From the NCBI GenBank assembly GCA_015501595.1, contig JADNRX010000192.1, positions 41,737 through 105,736 of the forward strand: a stretch of DNA of 64,000 nucleotides, given 5' to 3'. This document shows positions 1 to 13,439 of this stretch, piece by piece. The DNA comes from Hymenopellis radicata (Eukaryota; Basidiomycota; Agaricomycetes; Agaricales; Physalacriaceae). The notes beneath the pieces are model-generated. The model saw only the letters and a program-made list of their open reading frames with translations. It had not been told where the DNA came from and searched no databases. The first letter of the stretch is position 1. Every line of letters starts with the position of its first letter. Made by a program: the position numbers and the translations under genes.

Positions 1-3000
1 TCGGATCGCCTTGCGTCTGGTCAACGCCACATTGCAAACGCAACATGGTCAGGTATTCATCGAATGTGAATTGCTGTCTCTTGCGAATGCTGTCAAGCAT
101 GGCCTAAGCGAGATTCAGTATCATGCATGTCAACGGTACGACACGCCACGTACTTGTGGAGTCAAGAAGAAGAGCGAATAGTAAGCCTTGGCGCGCTGGA
201 ACTCGCTGGTTTGGTCGTCGGTAACAGCCTTCACGCTTTGCTGCAGCGCCAGAATGTTTCTCATGACCTTTTTGATGCCCAACTGGGAGGGCACCCCTAG
301 ATGTCGAGCACCCGCAATCAAAATGTGTTCCATGATGTGCCCAAGACCAACGAAGACAAAACTACGAGCAAGGTCAGAAAGGCCAGCAGGTGAGGCTATC
401 CATGTGCTTACTTTCTGGCACGCAACGGTAAACTGCTGGTGATGTAGGCATCGCATTCAGCCAACTCCGTGTTGAGGTCGATGATGTGAGGATCGGGTTC
501 GCTGGCCTCTTGTTCCATAGAATAATTGCCCTGTAGAAGGGAATGTCAGACAAGTACTTGCGACGCTGAAATGTAACCTACGTAGCGCAAGGAAGCATCC
601 AGATAGGATATGGCTCGACATCGAACGTCGATTCGAATAGTGTGCATGATAAGCTCTCCAAGTTGCTCGTACGTGCTCAACAAGGATTTGAAGCGCCTAC
701 GAGGGCGTTAGGGAACGAGTATTTAACTGCAAATCGTACTCACTCGGTCATTTCCCTCGTCAGAGGAAGGCTCAAGGGCTCATTCAAAGCCATAATAGAA
801 TTAAAGTTGGTAAATGATGTCGTCGAGACAGCGGACGTGATCTCCGGACTTTGGGGACTAGTAGGCTCCTCCGGTCGAGCCTTCAGAGAGTTGATCTCCA
901 TGGCAAACCATGTCTCCAAACATTTAGGACAAACCAAATGCCTAAGAAACCCGTAAACTCACCAAACTCTTGTACAACCTCGCAAGCGCAGCGATATTTC
1001 GTGTGGACGGGACGAGATCCTTCTTCGCAATCGTGTCTTGCCCGAGGAAGTCAATCTCGATATTGGTCTCCTGCCTAGATAGCTGATGTGCTATCACCGG
1101 ATCCTGCAAAGCGGTGATGAGACGGGCGTTGTCTGACCAAAGAACAAACACACCTCCGTTGACCATAGCTCAGCGAAACAAGGTTGAAGCTCCTTCCGTT
1201 GGCCCCATTGTACAGCTAACGCCACGTCCGAGTCGCTTCCACCTGTTGCAGGCGCCGTTGCAACCAATTCCTGGAATCGACTGAAGCACTGTTTGTAGAA
1301 CTTGACGATGACACTGAGAATCAATCTGGAATAGCTCTCGCGATGAAATGGTGTCGTTTGCAACATGGCGCATAGCGAGTTGATCAGAGCCATCAATTGT
1401 GTGCTGGCCTACATAGAAGTCTTGAGTCACATGCGTCGAAATACAAGAGAGAAGCAAATTGACCTTGACAAGCGGCTCCGGAGAAAATCGCTCGGATAGA
1501 GGATCAGGCTGGAACGCCTCAGGACCTACAGTGGCAAGCGTTAAAAGTTGGACAAGACATCAAAATGGCCGGAATCACCATTGAGAGCATCATGACACAG
1601 TGATTCTACCTTCTCCTCGAGTTGCGGAAGGTAAACCTTCAGCACGAACTCATCGAGAATTTTACTTGCATCCCTCATCGATTCAATGTCCCGAGGCAGA
1701 ATTTCTCCAACACGCGCCAGGAACGATAGTGTCGGCTCAAAAAGGACAGTGACATGAAATGTGTCCGGTTCGATTAGTAACCTATGATGTTGCCCAGCAC
1801 CTTGCAGCCGGTCATCTGTACCCACAGTCGACAGCGCAGCCTGTACACTGGTTTCCGTAGCGCCCTGCACGAGCCCGGGCATGGTATCCTTAAGGACACG
1901 AGTGAGTTCATCCTCATGCGGACGTAGAACCTTCGTCGTCATCTTCATGTCCGTGTCTGCGAAACGGAAAACGGCCTGGGTACCAGAACCATGAGACGTA
2001 GTCTGAATGTCATGTATCGAATGAGTATACCTTTGTTCTATCGCGCATGAAACGCCCCTCCCGGAGTATTTCATTGATGGACGACACAGGATTTCGGCCA
2101 GAGGCAGTACCTTGTTCTTCGTTCGTCAGGTAATCGTAGATCAACGTCCGTAGCTAAATGAAACTCAATAAGGACAGACATCACTGTGTGAAGCAACATA
2201 CTTCAGCTTGCACCGATAACCAAATATCGGTTAAAGGAAATAGAGACCCCGGTTTCGCTCCCGACGCGTCTTTAAAGTCTCTCCTCTGTGAGGGGGCTTC
2301 AGCCCAATACACAATTTCGAATTCAAAAACTCACGGATCCGATACGATTGGCAACCTCGTACACCACTCGGAGACCCTGAGCGACAGCATCCATTTTAGA
2401 GTAAAGTGTCCAAAAGAAGTCTTTCAGGATTTCGTGATCGACCTGCTTAGCGGAGGACTCCAACGCAGACAAGCGCAAGCTGGATGGATTCAAGTATGCC
2501 TTATGTCCCATTCTTGAATTCAGAGCCGCGGAAATGTCAACGCCAGTGAAGGTATAAACGCCTTCCGTTCGAGAGTGGTTCCCGAGAAGCGCGTACATCG
2601 AACCTCGCCGACCATACTCAGCACGGTCTGATACCTCTTCCAGTGTGGTTTCCACCAAACTGAAGACTTCAATAGGTACACGCTGCACGACATTGTCCAG
2701 TGCGCTTCCTAGTCGACCCAAGACAGCAAGAGATTCAAGAATGGTCTCCAAGTATGAGAACGAGTCTGCCTCGGGATTTTGCATCATTGCCGAAGCGCTG
2801 TTCGTCGTTGGCACCACAGTAGGGGCTACGTCATGCCGTGAATTAGGATCATCCAAGTCATGCGGAGGATCGTTGGGCCGTAAAGCCAACTCTTGAAGGA
2901 ACCGCCCAAGTCGAGTTCGCGGAGTAGTAGGTGATGTTGGGGAATCAGAAGAAAGGTTTGATACCAACAACTGGCCTTCAGTTTCGAATTCGAGCGTTGG

Positions 3001-4594
3001 GACTGGCCATGGTTAGCACAACTACAAGAATGAAAATGTCGACTTACATGCACGCTGCTTAGGTGTATAAGCTGCCCAGCGAGACTCGCACAAGAACGAC
3101 TTGAGGTACAAATGACTATGTAGCTCATCCGTGAGAATTTCGCGTAAAGCCTGGGGATATTGATTGATGAACGGCGAAAAAGGCGTCAAAGTGAGCTCCA
3201 TACCGTTTCCTGGCCGACAAGGTAAGCTCGCAAGTCCGACACTGCACCGATTTCCAGCATGTCGGGTTTGTTTATGATCTTCAGGCTTCGCACAAGAAGG
3301 ACGGAAGCCTGTAAGAGTCTCTTTTCAGACATGAGAGATTCTAGAAGATCAGGTATTGATTTGAGATGTTCTCTGAAAGCGGAAATTGTGAGACGCCGCA
3401 AGGAACAAAAGGCGATGAGCCTACATTTGGTCGAGAAGTCGCATCATCTCTTCCAGTGTTTGTCCCCTTGCCCAAAGCTGCACCAGATCAGCTCGTTTAC
3501 TTCCCAACGCCTCTTTTGAGTCCTGTAGAGCGGTTCGAGTTTCATCTATCTGTGTTTGTACAGTACCGAGATGATTCAAGAGATTCGCATGATGCGGAAG
3601 GGCTGCGGCAAAGGCCTGGTAGTGTTCTAAACAAGAAGGCCGTCATGAACGTGTTCGTTGCATAGTGATGGTTCGCGTACTATCCACGGATCCTTTTAAC
3701 GCCTTGGACAACATTTTCTTGGTGCTGTGGAACGAGTCGATGTCCTTTCCAACAGAAGATTCATCGAGAAGTTGTAGGGCGAGGTCGACGGGATTGAACT
3801 ATGAGTTAAGTATGAGGTACGAGCCACAAATGATACCACGAATGAAGCGCACATCTGGGTCGATAACGAATGCCCAGTCGTCTCGAATTTGATCCAGTAT
3901 TGCTGCATGGATGATGAGTTTACTTGAATGAAGATATACAAGACGTACCGTCGATATCCCCCGTCCGAGCCTTTCCATTTGTTCTCCGTCCAGGAACCTT
4001 TTCTCGGATCTTCTGTTGTCGAATGCGTTCTGCCTCCATTTCCTCCCGCCGCTCCCTCTGGTAGTCAAAGTCATCACTGCCGTTGGTCATCCCACGTTCC
4101 CTCCCCGCAGATCGGAATGCAGACAGGACAGACGACAACGATGTCGGCGTTGTTTCGTTACCGTCAACACTGCCTACGCTCTTTAGGCGCGGAGGCTTTG
4201 GCCGCGATGATGAAGCAGCGCTCGTCTGCGGCATCCCCGGTGGGCGAGATCGACTGGGCAACGAGTAATCTGAGCGCGTAGTACTCATACTGTCCCTGTA
4301 AGAGCTAGATGCGTCCGATATATTCGAAGCCCGGTTTCTCAATTCAGATCGCTGAGGTCGTGATGGTCCTATTGGAGCAGTATTTGGAGGCGCAGCCCGT
4401 GGGGAGGTCGACGTCGACGTCGTGGAATTACTATTGCCTGGTGTTGTTGGCCGTGAAGGTGTGCGACCAATCTGAAGTGGTCGTGTTGGCATCGATGGTG
4501 TCGGCGCCGAGATGGGCCCTGAAATTGTTGGTGTGCCATTGGTGAACGACGGTGAGCGTCCTCGACGGGTCGGGAACGGCGGGGCGCGCGACAT
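1..4594 (-). CDS. SEC8: Exocyst complex subunit Sec8 (EXOC4-like), C-terminus cut by window edge
   Basis: This gene encodes the Sec8 subunit of the exocyst, the octameric complex that tethers secretory vesicles to the plasma membrane. The ATG at 4594 opens a Ser/Pro/Arg-rich low-complexity N-terminus followed by a charged helix (QRERREEMEAERIRQQKIRE). Next comes the conserved Sec8 core, with the segments ILDQIRDDWAFVIDPD, HLKSIPDLLESLMSEKRLLQ and VSDLRAYLVGQET. The C-terminal landmark GLGHIMEHILIAGARHLG...NILALQQS lies near 160-400. After an intron the last exon reads DSIRKRQQFTFDEYL...LQCGVDQTQGDP and runs off the window at base 1. Many short introns interrupt the gene, so no single ORF spans it. 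The order of segments matches Sec8 as I know it; exact exon borders were not all resolved. Confidence 0.85.
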
Positions 4595-4633
4595 TGACGG
4601 TCGTCAGTAGTAAACACGCGGGTAACAAATTAG

Positions 4634-5805
4634 ATGCCGGACTATTTGAACTCTGTTTGTTGTGCCGACTCGGTATTGATGGCTCTTCCGTCTTTCCTTC
4701 ATCATCATGGCGCGCCAGTCCCCAATTCTCCCTTTATAAATGCTTTTTGCCATCATGAATCCCTTGGAGGAGATGCCCACTCACTCTGGTGGCCAACACG
4801 CTCTAAGAAACTGCCCGATACCATCCTTTACTTCATTCCCGGTGAATATTCAGCTTGCCCTGCTATTGACAATGTCCTGACACGCTGAAATACAGGAAAT
4901 CCCGGACTTGTAGAGTTCTACATACCATTCCTCTCTGATATACAGGAGAAACACGACTCTGACACGCTTGCAATCTTCGCACATGCTCACCTGGGCCATA
5001 CGCCGGGCTTCCCCTTCTCAGCTTCTCACTGTGGCTTTGATGTGCAAATTGAAAATGCCGTAGAGGCGTTTGATGCGCTTGTCTGTGAGTTTCCCGAGGC
5101 AAAAGTTACTGTCATCGCCCACAGTATGGGCTGCTGGATTACGCTCAAGGTATCGTCTAGATTTTGATCCTGGCCATTACTAACGCGCAATCAGCTCCTC
5201 GAGCGGCGCTCCAATGCAGTGCATAGTGTTATTCTGATGACACCCACAATACAACATCTTGCCGACAGTCCGAACGGTCGAATGCTCTCTGTCAGTGCTC
5301 TTCTTCTCCGTTTCGGATTGAAATTGATTCCATTCAGTGGGTATTCAATCCGCTCCCACGGACAATAATATCTAGTCTGGCTGTTCTTGGGCGACTTATA
5401 CCTACCGCTGTCGTGAAATTCTTCCATGGCCATTGGCCTGAGGATCAGTTGCCTGTTCTGCAGAAACTGATCAGGTCACCTCAAGTTCTCAATGCTTGCT
5501 TCACCACCGCCCACGATGAGATGAAAATGATTACCGAGCCCATGCAAGAACTAATAGACTCACATGCCGACCGCGTGCGAATGTATTTCGCCGATGTCGA
5601 TGGTTGGGTTGGGCAGAATCGAGAAGTGATTGTTTCTCGCTTCAAGGGGCCAGTAGATAACATATTCCTCGCCACCAATGTACCTCATGCGTTCTGTATC
5701 AGTAAGTGAACCTCTTTCGCAATTTACTATGAACTAATGTCGCTCCCAGATCACAGTAAACCAGCTGCTGACCAAGTTGTGGAATGGCTGTCTGCCACGC
5801 TTTAA
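4634..5805 (+). CDS. Lipid-droplet-associated hydrolase (LDAH-type alpha/beta hydrolase)
   Basis: This is an alpha/beta-hydrolase of the LDAH family, whose members sit on lipid droplets and are proposed sterol-ester or lipid hydrolases. The exons join into one protein: FIPGNPGLVEFYIPFL (oxyanion region), FAHAHLGHTPGFPFS, the nucleophile elbow VIAHSMGCW, then the typical C-terminus ATNVPHAFCINHS supplying the catalytic His. Introns seen are 4842-4892, 5150-5194, 5291-5337 and 5702-5749, and each restores the frame. The ATG at 4634 is the first in-frame start, but the Met at 4679 is an alternative. The start lies only 40 bp from the divergent SEC8 start, so the two genes must share a very compact promoter. 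The stop TAA is at 5803-5805. The family call is firm; the substrate is not known. Confidence 0.82.
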
Positions 5806-5937
5806 GCCTTAGTTAGATGTACACTATGTATGCTCTGAAGATAGCTGGTGTAAATTTCAATTATTGTTGCTTGTTCATGTTTGGTCCAGCTGTGCAGTGA
5901 CAGACAGAGCGGGATCGAAGGTCGCCCTTTGATTCCA

Positions 5938-8900
5938 ATGGACGACGATCCGGCTTTTCTTTTTACGCCCACGAAACCACCTGCCGCCCGCTCGGCAACA
6001 CCGCCCGCCGCGTCCGTCGCCGCTCCTCGAACACCTGAGCGGCGTGCTCGCAGCAGCGTGTACATACTTGCTCCACCTTTGCCATCGGCAGAAAAGCGTA
6101 CATATCGAGACATGTCAGAGTCGGTCTTGTCGCGTGAAATCACTCTGAATGTCGACGAAGTCGTCGGTGAATGGAAAGAGAACGGGAAAGAGTACTTGTA
6201 TGCTCGTTATAAGGAGGAATCCTGCAGAGGGTACGCGACTCCCGCCTTTTAACGCGTCCTGCTTGATATTCACGCGTGTTTAGTATCCAAAACAGCTCTT
6301 TACGAGGAAATATCCAGAGTTGGTCGACGACTACAGTTCGTGGGACACGTAGATCCCTTATTGACAGCTACTGACTGCCGTTTTCAGATAGAGCCAAGGA
6401 AGCTGGCGAGCTCGAGGACTTTGACCCAAATACGCGCGACGACATTCATCCAACCTCTCGGCCGTCGTTGAAGCTGCGGATCCGCCAACGTCGCCCCGCT
6501 GCTCCGGATAGCGACGTCGTCATGGATTCTGAGCCCGACAGGAACGATGAGGAATCAGAGGAACCCGACGACGACGCTGATGAGAACTTTGAGGCGGATG
6601 ATGCACCTAACCCCAGCCGGCGCAGCACCCGGACCCATACCAAGCAAACGACCTTGCCTTTTAGCCCGAAAAAGACTAGAAGTCGTCAAGTATTCACGGT
6701 CGACGATTCTGACGCAGAAGAGTCTGAGGACGATACGGGTGCTGCTCCCACACGCCGTTCAACGCGTACTCGAAGGGCTGTCAAGGTCAATCTCCGCGAG
6801 GACTCGTACGAACCGGAGGAAGACGACGAAGAGGATGACGATAACGATAACTATGACTCGCACAGGAAGCGACTGAAAGGCCCTGCAAAGTCAAAGAAGA
6901 AGCCGGCCTCCCGACCTGCATATGGTCATTTCCGGCCCATTGCAGATATGGACTATGATTCGGAAGAAGAGACCGCGTCACTTCGGGCTCATAGAACCAT
7001 CTGCGAGAAATGCCATACCGGCCCCACTCACATTAAAGCCGCGGCGGCGCAGAAGAAAAAAGGCAAGGGTCGCAGGAAGAAGAAGACGTCTGACGACGAG
7101 ATCGAAGAGGACTCGGCTGATGAGCTGACTCGAATTCAACAAGGCGGTGGATGGGTTCGTTGGTAATATGTTCCTTCGCTCTACACCGTTTTGTACGCTG
7201 ACACACATCATACACCCTTAGTCTCAAATGTCCTGTCACTGCGCATTGGAAATGTCTGGCCAGTACTCAACGAGATGAGATCTTGAAGGCAGCGCGGTCG
7301 CTGGACAGAGTGGCTTGGTTGATAGAGCATCCGGATGGCGATGTTGACAAGGACGGCCCTAGGAAACGACCTGGTCTCGACATGAATGAGACTACTGAAT
7401 TCATCTGCGGTAAGAAGCTCCCCGTATATTCGAATCTATGCTAAAAGAACAGTAGGCTCGTGTATGAAGGGTGGTATATGCATGTCATGCAAGGAGGTGG
7501 CGTTGCAACCCGAATTATCACGCAAGGACCTGAAAGCTTTGGGCGAGGAAGCAGGAAACGAACCATCCACGAGCACAGCATCACCGACCAAAGAGCCTTC
7601 GTCGGAATTACTCTTCCGCTGCTTCACGTGCAAACGGGTGTCGCATTATGCTGAATTGGAACCCAAAGGCGACGAAGATGCCCCCGCCGAAATTGCCGAG
7701 TCTTACCAAAAGAACTGGCTGTGCAACGATTGCGCGTCGTTCACGTACCCTCTAGACAAGATCTTGGCCTGGCGCCCATACCCCGAAACCGCGGTCGAAG
7801 AGAACCCCCTGTACCCCCACTATCAAGACCAGCTTCCCAGAGAGTACCTCGTCAAGTGGGAGCAGCGCAGTTTCAGGCGAACGTCATGGGTTCCTCATAT
7901 GTGGCTTCTGTCTACCCATCCGAATAAGCTGAAGAACTTCATCGTCAGTGGACCAAAAGTCGAACTCCTTTCAGCTTCTGCGAAAAAACCTGCTGCTGTA
8001 GAAGAGCCTGATTCGATTTTTGCGGACGACGGTTCTCGGGACTCATCTGTCAAGCCTACGCCTCCTCGTCCTCAGGATGCCTCCCGGACGCGGAATCTAG
8101 GATTCCTCCCGAATGGAAGACGATCGACCGGATATTGGACTTGCGCCTCTGGTATGTCGGGCAGCAGAAATCAAAGTCGAAGTCCAAGTCAAGGTCCAAG
8201 TCCAAAAAGGGTCGTTCATCGAAGAGGAAAGGGAGAAGAGTAGAAAGCGAGGAGGAGGAAGAACAAGATGACGATGATGCTATGGATGTTGATGTCGAGA
8301 CGTTCGGTCCTGAGTACCATGCTGCTTTCGATGAAGGTGAACAGCCGGACGACGCCGTATTGGACACTATCGAGGACTGGGAGGCAAGGACCGGTCAAGA
8401 TTTCTCATCGCAGCACGCGCCGCTGGTCGTATGGGCATTTATCAAGTGGGATGACCTCGCGTACGATGAAGGTACGTATAAAGTCCGCATTCACTCACTG
8501 AATTTCATCACTTTTGCAGCTTCTTGGGACTCTCCTCCACGGCCAGACGACCCGACGTATCCTGCATTTGAGAACGCGTTGAATCGCTACATCAAGTCGC
8601 GGACAGTCAAGATCACGAAACTTTCTGCTCAGGAGCTCAAGGCCTACGAAGACCGACCGCTTGACGAGTACAAGCGAAAACATGCCTCAAGGAGGCAGAA
8701 GATCTTCAACTAGGCAGGATCCTAAGCTGAAGTTGATGCCATTCCAGGTCGACGGCTTCAATTGGCTGTGTGATAACTGGTGGAACAAGCACCTTGCATT
8801 TTGGCCGACGAGATGGGCTTGGTAAGTCTTCCTATATTGTCTTATTCTTTAGTGCTGATGAGCTCGTGGTCTGTAGGGTAAAACCGTGCAAATCGCGACA

Positions 8901-11900
8901 TTTATTGGGAATGTGGCATCGAACTGGAATGCGTGCCCGGCTCTAGTGGTAGTTCCGAACTCGACGATTACGAACTGGGTTAGAGAGTTTGAGCGCTGGG
9001 CACCGGAGCTTAGGGTCGTACCCTTTTATGGCGAAGCCAAAGCCCGCGATGTCATCAAGAAATACGAGTTGTCGCACAGGAACAAGGTTGCCGGGCAGAC
9101 TAGCGCCAAGTTCCACGTCCTCGTGACGACTTATGAGGCACTGTTGAACCCCAAGGATTTTGGCACCGTGTTTAAGTCTGTTCCCAGATGGGAGGTGAGT
9201 CGCGTCGACGACTGTGTAGTGCCAAGCGTTAACCATTTGGTCTGAAGATTCTCGTTATCGATGAGGGTCAACGATGTGAGAAAATTTCCCTTCGCTCGTT
9301 TATGCAGCGCTTACAGAATTCGTAGTGAAAAACGACGAGAGTTTGCTTTTCAGGAAGCTCAACGAACTCAAGAGTTTCCATCGCATCATCATGACTGGGG
9401 TAAGTGCGAAATTCAGCAATCTCAACTTGAGTTTTCAACGCATATAACAGACACCCCTCAACAACAACATCCGAGAGCTCTTCAACTTGATGAACTTCTT
9501 AGATCCCGACGCCTGGTCTGATTTGGCAGCTCTGGAACAAGAGTACGAGGAACTAACGGAGGAGCTCGTCAAGCAGCTGCACGAACGCCTACGACCTTAT
9601 TTCCTTCGTCGTATCAAGAGTCAGGTTTTGACACTTCCGCCCAAGGTATGCTAGTCATGGACTCGTATCTGAAGCACCACTCACGTTACTGCAGAATGAA
9701 GTGATCGTACCAGTCTCGATGGCACCTCTTCAGAAGGAAGTATATCGCTCCATTCTGAGTATGTCATTATCCCTTTGTTGAGTTCATCTGCTGAGGTTTA
9801 TTCAGGCCATAATTCGGAGCTCCTCAAAGGCTTGACGACTGGCGGTGCTGGGAACCAGTCAAGGAGTCGCATCAACAATGTATTGATGCAGTTGCGAAAG
9901 TAAAGATTCTCTTTCTCTCGTCACTTGCGTATCTCACGCCGTACAGGTGTCTTCAACACCCGTACTTGTACTCGGAGGATATCGAGCCTCGAAACTTACC
10001 GCCGAAAGAGACGCACGAGAAACTCATCGACGCCAGCGCGAAGCTGCGATTCCTGAAGATGCTGCTACCCAAGCTTAAGGCTCGCGGTCATCGTGTCCTG
10101 TTATTTTCCCAGGTAGATATAACTAGAACCGCCTTTGTCCGTTATCTCGTCTCACACTCCGTAGTTTGTCATAGCGTTGGATATTATCGAGGACTTTCTC
10201 GTTGGCGAGGGAGTCAAGTGTCTACGGCTGGTAGGTAGGCTCCGTGCTTATACGACCCGTTACTGACCTTTGTTTAGGATGGCAACACCAAGGGTGCGGA
10301 CCGGCAAAAGGGAATGGACGAGTTCAACAAACCTGGATCGGACGTGTTCATTTACTTGTTGACTACGCGTGCAGGAGTACGTGTTACTGCTGCCCCTTTT
10401 CAATATGCGAACTGACTGTCGTTGTATTCAGGGTGTCGGCATTAATCTTTTCGTACGTTCTGCAACGAAGCCTCGAGTTTACTGTATTCATGACGCTTGA
10501 CATTATAGACTGCCGACACTGTCATCATCTTCGATCCAGACTTCAACCCGCATCAGGTACGTCTAATTCTTCATACGTCTCGCTTCTCCTGATCTTTTCG
10601 TCCAGGATCTTCAAGTAAGGCAAATCTTGATTTGCGTAGATTGCATTAATCGTTGGTAGGCCATTGCACGGGCGTATCGATTCGGTCAAAAGAAGACATG
10701 CCTTGTTTTCAAGCTGATGGTGAAAGAATCAGCGGAAGGCACGTCTCAGTATTACCTTGTGAATTGCTTGCTGACAGGTGTACAATAGAGAGAATCGTGC
10801 AAGTCGGAAAGAAGAAGATGGTTCTTGATCATCTGATCGTTCAGAAAATGGACGAAGATGAATCCGCTGGGGAGAATGTTCAGTCCATTTTAACCTTCGG
10901 AGCAAGTGCACTTTTCGACACGGACGAAACGCACTCGCACGACATCACCTGTGAGTTTCAGTCCTTTATATTGCCAGGTCTCTTATTGTTGGCTTCCTAA
11001 GACACCGATGCGGACGTCGATAACCTCATCGAAAAGACCGAACAGGAAAAAGGAGACGAACAGGATGCTAGCAAAGAGGGTGGTGGCATGTTCTCGTTTG
11101 CGAAGATCTGGACTGCCGACCGGGATACATTGGAGGAGGTCCGAGACGAGGACCAGGGCGACTCATGGGCTGTGACTCTCCAAAAGATCAACGCTGAACG
11201 CCAGAAAATTCAGGCGCAGCAAGAGGCTTTGTCAGGGCGCGGTGCGAGGCGCAAAGCGACCGCCATACCAGTCAGGTACATTGACGAGGAATCCCCTCTC
11301 AAGAAGTCGACGAAGGGCAAGAAGCCATCGGCGTCGTCCGACGAGGAATCAGACTTTGCGGGTTCGGACCCCCATCCTGAAGACTACGACGACAGCAGCG
11401 ATGACGACGCTCCTGGCGTAAACGGAGATGTTGAGATGCGGGATTTGACCAGCGCGACTCCCACTCGAAAGCCGAAGAAGGACAAACCGCTCCACCAGAT
11501 ACAGAACGTCCATGTCGAGAACTGCGGTCTTTGCGGTTCTCGTCACGGAGATGGAGAGGCGGAGTGCCCTATGACGGAGGACAGCGCCAACCTTGCCGAG
11601 TACCGCCAAATGTTGCTTCTCAACGCCGATGATGAACCTATCGAAGACAGGGTATGTGATTTTCTTTGGCTAGCACTCGTAGCATCGACTGATTCCTCGC
11701 ACGATAGCGAGCGGCCATCGCAGCCATCGACGAGGTTCTTTATAGACGCAAACAGACCCACTTGATCGCAGGTCAACCGCTACACCTTGTTGAGAAGCGG
11801 CCTCTTGTGGCGCCGGCTGTCAAGAAAAAGCCGAAGCCGGTGGTGGCGCAGCCACCAAAAGTCTCTGCGCCTAGTCTTCCTCGGGGCACATAGTTCCGGC

Positions 11901-12304
11901 AACGAAGCGCCCAGCTCCTTCTCCTCCTCCGCCGTCGAGCAGTCCCGTCGCGAGCACCTCGAAGCGGTCGTCGTCTCCTGCGCCCATGATATCTGCGCCG
12001 CTGAAGAAGAAGATCAAGGCTGATGGTCCTTGTGTCGTCTGCACGCAGGGCTATCATCCGTTGGAGAACTGTCCGACCATAACGCTAGGTCCTAGAAGGT
12101 ATGTTCTTTTGCGCATCCAAAAGTGACGTAGCCTCATTTTGTTTTAGCGTGTCGAAGGAGATCAAGAGGCTGGAGGCTATGCCTGGGATGTCGGTGACTG
12201 TGGCGCATCTCCGTTCGATCCTCACGAAGCAGAAGAAGAAGGCTCTCGCTGAGGCTAACGCTGCGGCGCTGAGGAACGATGTGATGGTTGTAGATTCTGA
12301 TTAG
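5938..12304 (+). CDS. PHD-finger/SNF2 chromatin remodeler, Mit1/CHD-like, with apparent frameshift
   Basis: This is a large nuclear chromatin-remodeling ATPase resembling Mit1, the CHD/Mi-2-like subunit of the fission-yeast SHREC complex. From N to C it has an acidic and basic low-complexity region (6468-7000), PHD-type Cys/His clusters (CEKCHTG, LKCPVTAHWKCL, CGSCMKGGICMSCK, RCFTCKRVSHY, WLCNDC), a chromo-like stretch (EYLVKWEQRSFRRTSWVP), and then the SNF2 ATPase. The ATPase shows Walker A ADEMGLGKT across an intron at 8821, DEGQ, MTGTPLNNN, RPYFLRRIKSQ, VLLFSQF, LLTTRAGGVGIN and ARAYRFGQ. C-terminal CGLC...H...C and CVVC...H...C knuckles follow. About twenty short introns are needed. The frame breaks by one base near 8790, just before Walker A. 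It breaks again near 11890 unless a 35-nt intron is spliced. Orthology to Mit1 is inferred from domain order. Confidence 0.8.
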
Positions 12305-13439
12305 ACTTGTGTGATCCTTTATATTCTATCTGTTATTTGTAGCTACCTTGCAGTAATGCTTGTACTTTACAGGTATATATTATTACTCGATAAATCTTGA
12401 TGCTGGAAAGTGATTGCTTCTGGACCCATGCTATGGAGCACTGGACTCACCTCCTGCGCGCCACTAAGTAACATTGGGATTCTTAAACACCGTTAACTGA
12501 CATGTAATGTAGATATGTCAACTTTCTTGTACCGCGCCGCATATATATAAAGTTGTATTGGTTTTCGGCGCGCTTCAAAGCTTCAGGCCTCGTTTGTGTT
12601 CACTCCATCGCGATTGAATGATTGAATTGAATCCTCCCTCCGTCGTAGGCTACAGGCCCTAGGGATCGAAGTTGTACCCGACCTGTAAACTAAGCAATAT
12701 GTATATGCATCAGAAAAGAGTCGTGAGTGCTAATAGCACGAGCGACGAGTGAATCGAAAGATGAGAGATCACCGTCGTGGTAAGAGGAGAAGTCGGAGTC
12801 ATCGACGCCTCTTTCGGAGCGCAAACCTCAATCGGCTTACACTCTTACCTCTTGCCAGCAGAGAATAACAATGTGTGGGAGAAGCCCCGAGTTAATCCGG
12901 CAAGATCGCAGAGATAACATTGGCATACGCGGTCTGAGGCGTCTCTACCGGCCTGGCGATAATTGCGCCTCAAAGTCGTTACATGTCTGTGGCCTGTTAA
13001 GTTTTTCAACTCTGATATTAATGATGCGACTGATGCGACGTTCATCAGAGCGTTACTTGGGTACCGGTTCAGATCGTAGACAAATCGACACTGCCTTTGT
13101 GCGTATCCGAGGAGGACGTGATAGAAATCTGGCGTCGGCACATCACATGTAGCGAAGAAGATCGCAACATCCTGACATTTTGACAATTGGAAACACGAAA
13201 ATGGCGACATCGTTGGGCGCTTGCGGCGCACAGCCCAGATCCATGGCAGTGAATGAACGTCAAATACAACAAGGGTATTATTCGAGCAGTGCTAAAGGAG
13301 TGTACCAATGATTAAGACCGATGTGTAAGAAGAGGAATGTCCTGAAAGGTCGGTCAGAAGGTTTGAATGCTTCAAGGAATGGAAGACGTACCGTGATGAT
13401 AAATAAATAAGATAAAAACCGTGAACAAGGGAATAAGCG
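12305..13439. other. Gene-free interval downstream of the SNF2 gene
   Basis: I see no supported coding region here. The interval separates the 3' end of the SNF2 gene from the 3' end of the KRE6-like fragment, which points toward it. Minus-strand open frames in this stretch resemble no family I know, and none encodes the GH16 glucanase domain that would be expected downstream of a KRE6 N-terminus. Confidence 0.5.

Noticed and set aside
8056..8367. A Ser-rich minus-strand frame
   Set aside because: It is antisense to the Lys/Ser-rich linker of the remodeler gene.
12845..13231. A 128-codon minus-strand frame as the missing GH16 part of the KRE6-like gene
   Set aside because: It contains none of the GH16 catalytic motif (ExDxE) and no detectable similarity to KRE6/SKN1.
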